From positions 1,178,001-1,242,000 of the forward strand of contig CM065648.1 in the NCBI GenBank assembly GCA_033220425.1: a stretch of 64,000 nucleotides of DNA. Direction: 5' to 3'. A program made the translations under genes and the position numbers. Every line of letters starts with the position of its first letter. Within the stretch, counting starts at the first letter, position 1. Source of the DNA: Lepraria neglecta (lineage: Eukaryota > Ascomycota > Lecanoromycetes > Lecanorales > Stereocaulaceae). The notes under the pieces were generated by a model that was given only the letters and a program-made list of their open reading frames with translations, had not been told where the DNA came from and did no database searches. Shown here in pieces: positions 57,151 through 64,000 of this stretch.

Positions 57151-60100
57151 ATGCCATCACTCCTTCCTAAGGCCCTTCAAGGCAGGGAACGATCCATATT
57201 CTCGTCGCCAGACTCAAACATCCAAGCATCTCCCATAGCCGCACGACGAAGCTCAATCGAGGAGCGTCGGAGGCCAGCTGCCAAATTCGATCATGGTATC
57301 TCTCCAGGGTCTAGAGATCGGATTGAAGAAGAGGATCAAGAGGAGGATGAAGGAGATGGAGATGGAGAAGGAGAAGGGTTCTACGAGGACATTGGCGAAG
57401 ACGAGGCTGGAGAGCTGTCTCCCTTGTTACCAATCTTCTCTGCTGCACATCTAGGTATCGCACACTGCACTGTAAAAGCCATCTTTGTTTATGCGTGCTA
57501 ATACTCGGCCTAGACTCGTTGCCCGTATACCATCTCACGCATACCATACGGTTGCTTGTCATCCCTCGATGCGAGACTACCCTTTCCTGGGATCAGCTCA
57601 GATCACCCCAGGTCTCCCAGTTCCTTGTCAAGCCAATCCAGCAGCAGATTCGAACCTCCCACTTCTCCAAAGCTACACTGTATGCTCTCATGGCCAATTG
57701 CCTACAATTCAACAAGGAGGTTGCTATGAACCCAGGTAACAGTGGCACAAGCAAAACAAGGGCATTAGTTTGCGAGCTTCTCGCTATCAAGCTGCTCAGG
57801 GAGTTTAGCACCAGAGAATTGGTACGTAGTTCGTCTTCCATAGTCCACTGCAGCCAGCTGACATATTCTAGATTGGTGACTAGGTTCCTTTCCGATGCTG
57901 CTCTCCTATACTGACGCTGTATTAGACGCATTGTCCTACGACTTCTTTCCACTCCAAGGCCTCCCAACTTCGAGCAGTGGAAACCTTACTCCGGGACCCA
58001 ACTGGGGCTCGTTACCAAAGGAAAAACCTCAGGCTCAACGTGCAGCTCGCATTTCTACGCTCGAGATAGCCATACGTGCACAGTCTAAGCGGTTCTTGGC
58101 ACACCCCTTGGTTGTCCAACAGCTTGAGGCTATTTGGGCTGGCACTATTGTCTTCCATTCCGCTGCAGACAATCTACATCGAACTCCAAAGAAGGTGACA
58201 CCTAATCAAAATCGTGGATATGGCGCCATAGGTGGAAGAGCTCTGGCATTGCAAGCCTCGCCTGATCGCCTACAGCCTGCAAAGCAAAGAGATCACCTCG
58301 AACCTGTCATCGTTGCAGTACGCCGATCAGCGACATTGTATGACCCTCGAGAGGCGTCACTTTTCAAGCTGTCCAGGTTGCGAGTTCCTCGGTATCGCCA
58401 ATTTCTTTCTACATGCTCTTTTGCAATCCTGCTCGGCTTGTACGTTGCTGTATTGGTCGAGCGGTCTCTTACCATCACTGCTTTGGAAATTGTCTTCTGG
58501 TTCTGGAGCGCCGGATTCATGCTTGATGAAGTGGTGGGCTTCAATGAGCAAGGCTTCAGTCTTTACATCATGAGCTTCTGGAACAGTTTCGACCTCGGCA
58601 TCTTGCTACTCCTGGTGTGTTATTACGGCATGCGAATATATGGGATCCTCATGCCAGATGTCCGAAAGCACAAGGTCGCCGACATGGCTTACGACTTGCT
58701 AGCAGCAAATGCGGTCCTGTTATTTCCACGCCTATTCTCGGTGCTGGACCATTACCGCTATTTCTCGCAGCTCTTGATTGCGTTCCGCATGATGGCGATG
58801 GACCTCGTGGCTGTCTTCATACTGATCGTCATTCTTTGCAGTGGCTTCTTCGTTGCCTTTACCTTATCATTTGGTACTGGTGATTATGATGCTGCATCCG
58901 TAGCCTATGCGCTATTCCAGATGCTCATGGGATTCACGCCAGCCGCGTGGGATTCATGGGGAAACTACAATCTTCTAGGCAAGGCGATCCTCACGCTTTT
59001 CCTCTTCATCTGTCACTTCCTGATTGTAACCATTCTCATCACAGTCTTAACAAATTCCTTTATGGCAATTGTACAGAATGCCAACGAGGAGCATCAATTC
59101 GTATTTGCGGTCAACACTATATCGATGGTCAAATCCGATGCTCTATTCTCATATGTCGCTCCCACGAATGTGATTGCCTGGGTCCTGGCACCTTTGCGAT
59201 TCGTGTTACCATTCCGTCAATTCGTAAGGATGAATCGCACTGTCATCAAGGCAACACATTTTCCGGTATTGTTCGTGATTTTTGCGTATGAGCGCATGAT
59301 ATTGAGAGAGTCACATTTCGAGCCTACCGATCTTGTCGAGCATCGCGGTCGCCAGGGTCTTGAAGTGCGAGCTTTCGAGGCACCTGGTGCTGGACTGAAT
59401 CTTTTCAGCCCGAAAGTGAATCGCCTGCGGGAACCTTCGGTTGCTACCTTTCATAAAGATCGAGCTCTTGATGAGGTCTTCAGGCGACCTTTCAGAGACA
59501 ACACCATCCGGAACACTCAGAAGAGTGTGGAGCGCCTAAAAACGAGCAACGTCGTCAACAACTGGATGCAGAACATGGGACCCGTCGGGACAGTAAGCCC
59601 ACCGATCGAACAAGATCGGTCCGTAGTCGACAGACTGGAGGAACGTCGTCTAGCTCACCGGAGGTCTCAGATGGCGATGCGAAGGCGGCAGCTTGGACGT
59701 AAACGTAATTTCACCGAAGCGACCATGTCTGTTGTATCTGACCCAGAGGAGTTCGTCATTGGCGGCCTGGATGATCGACAACGACGCGCTCGAGAAGAAA
59801 GTGATTTAACGAATATCAACATTGATGACCTGCCCAGGCAAACAGATGCGGACGGAGACGACGAACTCATAACGAATGATGAGGACGAGCTTCTGACCAC
59901 TGATCGGCCAAGCGCAACCACGGACGAACATCACAATTCGACCCAAGGTCATGTAGACTACTTCCAAAAGACACCCACTAATAGACCTAGGATCCCGCAT
60001 TTCGCGGTAACCATGGCGTCCAATAAATTCAGGCCATCTCCACCGAAACAGGTAGAAGATGTGCGGACTAAGGTTCAGCGGTCCCATTCAAGGAATGTGT

Positions 60101-60762
60101 CCACTAATACTGTACTTTATGATCCTCCTGTAATACAGAATGATTCTTCCACATCATCGCCAACTCATAAAGCCATCACCGCCAGGAATAGTGCGAGAAA
60201 TACCGGATCAGCAACTCCAGTCTCTGCTGGCAAACGTACACCCAAGCGTCAGCTGCCAGACGCTTCTCGACCAAGGCCTATTATACCGCCTCGTTCTGCT
60301 TTCCAATCTGCACCGGATCTCGCCGGCATGCTTACGTTCGATAATCCCCAGCGACGGCCTCGTGGCCTGACCATGGACCTTGGCTCAGACATCGGCGACA
60401 ATAAAGCCATCGGTGGTGGTTATGTTGGCGCGATACCTCACAGCTTTGCCACACAAATGGCATTCGCTGGACAAGCTGCAGCTGGAGGCAACGACGATCA
60501 GCAGAGGATGGGGAAGCTGATGCTTGCGCGAATGAATGCGCTGGAAGTAGGATTCAAAGAGGTACTCAAGGAGGTCAAAGATTGGCGGAAAGATGAGACA
60601 AGAAGTGCAGGGGAGGATCGAGCGCCTGGGATGAAGGTTGCGAGGACTAAAAGCAAGAGAAGTAGTAAGAAGGAGGGAAAGATGAAGGTTGGTAATGGTG
60701 ATAAGCAGAACGATTGGGCAGACGACCAGGAGCTGCCCAAGGAACCGAGGAGCTCGATTTAG
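57151..60762 (+). CDS. YVC1: Vacuolar TRP-type cation channel Yvc1, 1150 aa
   Basis: Calcium-release channel of the vacuole membrane, opened by Ca2+ and membrane stretch in yeast. Three exons: 57151-57454, 57514-57825 and 57926-60762 (3453 nt); introns are 59 and 100 nt. Linker blocks are CLQFNKEVAMNPGNSGTSKT, ALVCELLAIKLLREFSTREL and ALSYDFFPLQG. Hydrophobic helices include FAILLGLYVAVLVE, ALEIVFWFWSAGFMLDEVVG, LGILLLLVCYYGMRIYGILM, YFSQLLIAFRMMAMDLVAVF and FILIVILCSGFFVAFTLSFG. The pore region has ALFQMLMGFTPAAWDSW, and ILTLFLFICHFLIVTILITV with NSFMAIVQNANEEHQF is the last helix. The C-tail is long, charged and disordered with acidic patches, longer than yeast Yvc1 (675 aa). The exon-2 end uses donor GTAGTT at 57826 to give TRELVHALSYDF; a nearby GTACGT is stronger but out of phase. 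Confidence 0.9.
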
Positions 60763-61224
60763 CGAGGCGTTGGGGCATTCTCACCATCCATCCAGGCAGC
60801 ATTGTACTATACGGTGGGATATCGTGCTGTATTTGCTTGGGCATGGTGGGCTATTATATTCTGTTATATGATACCCTTTAGCATAGCGATGTATGGGCTG
60901 GCAGTCTCATAGCACTGCTTTGCAAAAATCAGTCTGCTTGCGGCGAGAATCTTTGCTGTATTGTTCATAGCTCGTCTCTCATAAGATCATCACCAGAAGT
61001 CCGCACCTCGTGCTATCTCCTTCATAGTCTACCGCATGCTCTCCGTTCTTTCCAGTCTTTCCCTATTCCTATCGCTCTCCATGCAACCTCGCTCTTGCTC
61101 GACTGTCCTGTTTAAACCCACAGTCCTCAACTTGCCCTCCTCTTTTTCCCGCCTCTTTATGCTCCATAATCACCTCCGAATCCCATCCCCACAAGTCAAT
61201 TGCCCCCGCCACTGCTTAGATCCC
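60763..61224. other. Intergenic region YVC1 3' flank
   Basis: About 460 bp convergent region, nothing recognised. Confidence 0.45.
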
Positions 61225-61440
61225 TCAAACCCCACCGCCTTCCCTCCCGGGCTTGACCTCATAATTCTTTTCTTTATTCACAGGCCCTTCACTACCACTC
61301 TGCGACTCGCCGGTGCCCCGCTGTACCTTCGGTCCGATCAAGGTGCGGTATTTCATGCCGACGTAGAATGCGCCGCTGCCTGCCACAGCAATCATACCCA
61401 GAGTCGTGGGGCGCGTGAGGAGGGAGGTTATACTGGACAT
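61225..61440 (-). CDS. Small conserved-looking membrane-anchored protein, 71 aa
   Basis: Unnamed. It reads MSSITSLLTRPTTLGMIAVA, a single hydrophobic segment (LGMIAVAGSGAFYVGM), a basic KYRT turn, a polar acidic middle and a Gly-rich end (YEVKPGREGGGV). The short hydrophobic head after a basic/hydroxyl start looks like a mitochondrial or other organelle anchor. Coding is judged from composition and from the clean start, not from a recognised family. Confidence 0.5.
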   Translation of the reverse strand: MSSITSLLTRPTTLGMIAVAGSGAFYVGMKYRTLIGPKVQRGTGESQSGSEGPVNKEKNYEVKPGREGGGV

Positions 61441-63093
61441 TGCTGTATGATTGCGGAGGGTGTAAAGGCTTCAGGGGATCGAAGACGGGGAGGAGACTGT
61501 TGGGTTCTGCGTAGGTCCTCCAGACTGGTTGGTTATCTCTAGTGGGTCAGATTGGGTCTCAATGGCTGCGAAGATGGTGGTTCGAAATCTTGTCGACTCT
61601 TCTCCGTGAGCTCAAGTAGGAGTTGCACAAGCAGAGAGGTGACAATAGCATCTTATCGTGGGACGAAGGGAGCTTTCTCCTCTCCAACGCAAAGCTTTCC
61701 CCACACGTTAGACCCCACCTAGCAATTGGCCCTGAAAGATCGGCCCGGATTCCCGCTCCTGCCCAATGGGTCTTGCTGCTCCCTGGCTTCTCCTCATCCT
61801 CCTCCGGGCCCCATGAGACTCTTAGAGCTTCTTGCTTGAGTCCTTCCAGACCGCCGGTAAAGGTCCCTCCAAGCTCTGCGGTCAGTGCTCCTCGGCAACG
61901 GCCTCGTAGAGAGTTTGTGCCTGCCTGTCAGCTCCGTATCAGGTCATGATCATCCGCTAAGGGCTAGCGGCAGAGAGTCTGTCCGCCAGAAATTGTTTGC
62001 CATTCACGCAGCACTGTGATCAATGAAACAGTAGACACAGATATGTGGGTGCCCTTCTTGGAAAGATACCAACGTCTGGGCCAACTCCTGGGGTTTGGTC
62101 ATTGGTATTGTACTCATGCCATTGGCACTAAAGAATCAAAGCCAAAGCGTCCAAGGTGAAGGCAAATTAACGTTTGTTGTGACAGGGTGTGGCTCAGGGA
62201 AGCGGAAAGACGACCGTCAAGCTCAGGTTGGCTGAAGCAAGGCCTTGAGGAAAAGTTCAGTGAAGTTTGATAAGCTGTTCTGCAGGAAAAGCTCCAGCGC
62301 ATCTTCAGCCCCAGGACACTAAGCCCTGCATCGCCTGCAGGCTCAGCCGGTGTAGGCAGCCTTACCAAACTTCTATCTCTTACATCCGTCTCTCCTTTCA
62401 AACCTTTTCCCTCCCAATCTTATTTATCATGATTCATTAGAAGTGCTAGTCACTTGCTCACCTTTTTCAGAGTCAGGTTTCTCACAGAATCAGAGAACAT
62501 CCGTTCTAACAGCTGAGTGGGTCAAGGTTGCCTTGACTCATATAGCCGACTCATCATCAACCAGCAGCTGGTCGCAGCAAATTGACTAGCTCCAATTGGG
62601 AGCTTAACTGTCCGAATATTCGCCTCGCCTCTTCACCTCTTCCCTTCAACATCCTTCACTTCAGCACAGGCAGCTACGTCTTGCGCGGCATTGCGGTTGA
62701 GGTGTCTTGCCCCGCAATTCGAAGGGTTTCAGCTCTAGCCTTCTCATTATCAGCATCGCTACACCAAAGTCAAGGCTCAAATTTTCAATTCAGCTACCAC
62801 ATCAGACGAGCCATTATCGTTTTGCCAGCGTGCGGAATTTTCGTCTTCTGTACGACACTTTACAGGTGGGGGCTTCACATAGGCCTTTCAGCCTTACCAT
62901 TGCTGTTGGTAAGCAAGGCATCTAACATCAGACGAGCCATTATCGCTTTGACAGCGTGCGGATTTTTCGTCCTCCGTACGACACTTTACAGGTGGGGGCT
63001 TCACATAGGCCTTTCAGCCTTACCGTTGCTGTTGGTAAGCAAGGCATCTAACATCAGACTCGGCTCGACATAACACATCTTTCCAGCATCAAT
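61441..63093. other. Intergenic region upstream of the last gene
   Basis: About 1.65 kb without a supported gene apart from the 126-bp duplication near its end. The plus-strand open frame at 62582-63073 (163 codons) reads through the duplication as a hydrophobic repeat; it may be chance, or 5' UTR/intron of the gene at 63094. Confidence 0.4.
62800..63059 (+). repeat. Tandem duplication of 126 bp just upstream of the last gene
   Basis: Copies at 62800-62925 and 62926-63051, followed by eight bases of a third (CATCAGAC). The copies differ at only a few positions (for example GTTTTGCC versus GCTTTGAC). Each contains a consensus donor GTAAGC (at 62909 and 63035) and a CTAACATCAG branch/acceptor-like string at its end. 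126 is a multiple of three, and one frame stays open across both copies. Confidence 0.9.
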
Positions 63094-64000
63094 ATGGCTC
63101 CCAACCCACCGTTCGAGCGGGAGGATCGCGCCCTACAGGAGGCGATCCAAGAGTCGGTAAAGGCCAGAGCAGCCAACATGGAGACGCAGTTCGGTGACTC
63201 GACAACGAGTCGCGGTGCAGAGCTAGAGCAACCTGTAAACCAGCGTATCAGCATTGAAGACCGCATCAAAGACCTAGTGTTACGAGCAGTTACAGAGCTG
63301 CCACTAGTCAGCGACTTGCACGCCGATACGTGGGTTTTCATTGACCCTCCACAAAAGCAACCGGAGCAGGATCAGCACGATTACCAACATTACGTTAAAC
63401 GTTATCAAGCGCCAATTCCCATGAAAAAAGAAACTCTCGTAAAATATTCCCCATTCCTCGCAAAGGCTTTTGCTCCAACTGCGCAGTTTCGCATCAACCG
63501 ACGTCGCAATTTGGTCAAAGAACTAGCCGACAACCCTAATATCAAGTATGTCATTGACTTGACTCCCCCAACCGAAGGCGAAGAAGCCGTCTATTTGACC
63601 ACTGAGCTGTGCTGCCCCGAGGGTATTAGACTTTGGTATCAGGCGAGCGAGATCTGGAAGGTCTCCAAACTTTTGGTTGGCGGCGAAGAAGAGTACACTT
63701 CGGTTAGATTGCGGAAGGTCGTAAGTCATTCTGTAAGCTCAAATCAATGGATAGCAGCCTACTGACTACTCTACAGCCGTCAACATTACCATCCGTTCCA
63801 GAAGCTCAAGGATGGGACGACAGCATTGCAGGGGTTTACGAAGCGAGCATTCCGAAGCCTTCTCCTCCATCGTTACCCAAAATCACAAGTACCCTTATGC
63901 CCTTGGAGTATTCGCCAGTACGACATCGCTCTGCTATTGAGCGGGTTCTATCTGCACTCCAAGGTAAAGACCCTCAGCTTGACTCAGCGCCAAAGTTGTG
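63094..64000 (+). CDS. Unknown protein with N-terminal UIM-like helix (partial, runs off window)
   Basis: First exon 63094-63720 (209 codons), 56-nt intron with GTAAGT donor and CTCTACAG acceptor, second exon from 63777 in frame to the window end. Residues 9-24 (REDRALQEAIQESVKAR) fit a ubiquitin-interacting motif: acidic start, then Ala, then Ser at the usual spacing. The middle (YSPFLAKAFAPTAQFRINRR; NIKYVIDLTPPTEGEEAVYL; TTELCCPEGIRLWYQASEIW) looks like a conserved fungal domain, but I cannot name it. The second exon starts PSTLPSVPEAQGWDDSIAGV and ends in a Pro/Ser-rich stretch. It may have a further intron near 63962 (GGTAAAG). Confidence 0.7.

Overview
The window is nuclear DNA of a filamentous ascomycete (Pezizomycotina), most likely a Dothideomycete. 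The protein families are typical fungal orthologs. Genes are compact, introns are mostly 45-62 nt with GT-AG ends and CTAAC/CTGAC-like branch sites, and many genes are paired head to head. The order and species cannot be fixed from sequence alone. No rRNA, convincing tRNA or CRISPR array was seen.

Layout. 1-4.2 kb: decayed 3' part of a Ty3/Gypsy LTR retrotransposon. 5.2-7.6 kb: a Ulp1-type (C48) cysteine peptidase with a long disordered N-terminus. 7.9-16.6 kb: BUB3 and GPN2 (divergent), a tail-anchored acidic protein, cyclin C (SSN8) and the EF-hand mitochondrial ATP-Mg/Pi carrier (SAL1 type). 16.9-22.1 kb: a GPI-anchored GH72 glucanosyltransferase, TOM20 and EXO84 (divergent). 22.1-24.5 kb: a gene-poor stretch with three decayed copies of the Ulp1-like gene in both orientations. 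24.5-36 kb: POP5, a small membrane protein, a gephyrin-type MogA-MoeA fusion (cnxE), VMA16 and TOA2 (divergent), a TMEM42/EamA-like protein and a secreted Het-C protein. 36-48 kb: importin KAP114 and REV7 (divergent), an RNF216-like RBR ubiquitin ligase with a frameshifted tail, LYC1-like acetyltransferase and DCC1. 48-53 kb: a very large RhoGEF with a RhoGAP-like domain. 53.5-55.3 kb: a secreted Cys-rich protein gene split by a 549-bp MITE that has perfect 19-bp terminal inverted repeats and an 8-bp target duplication. 57-60.8 kb: the vacuolar TRP channel YVC1. 61-64 kb: a small conserved protein, a 126-bp tandem duplication and a partial UIM-containing gene.

The genes are mainly single-copy housekeeping functions: spindle checkpoint, cohesion and translesion synthesis (BUB3, DCC1, REV7); nuclear import, Pol II assembly and transcription (KAP114, GPN2, TOA2, SSN8); secretion and wall building (EXO84, RhoGEF, GH72); and organelle transport (TOM20, SAL1, VMA16, YVC1). 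They are not a functional cluster. The main oddities are the MITE insertion, the scattered Ulp1-family relics, a G8-tract frame break in the RBR ligase, a stop-free retained-intron possibility in cnxE, and an in-frame extension past the Het-C stop. Splice junctions were set by hand from GT-AG signals, reading phase and family alignment from memory; all stated exon sums are divisible by three.
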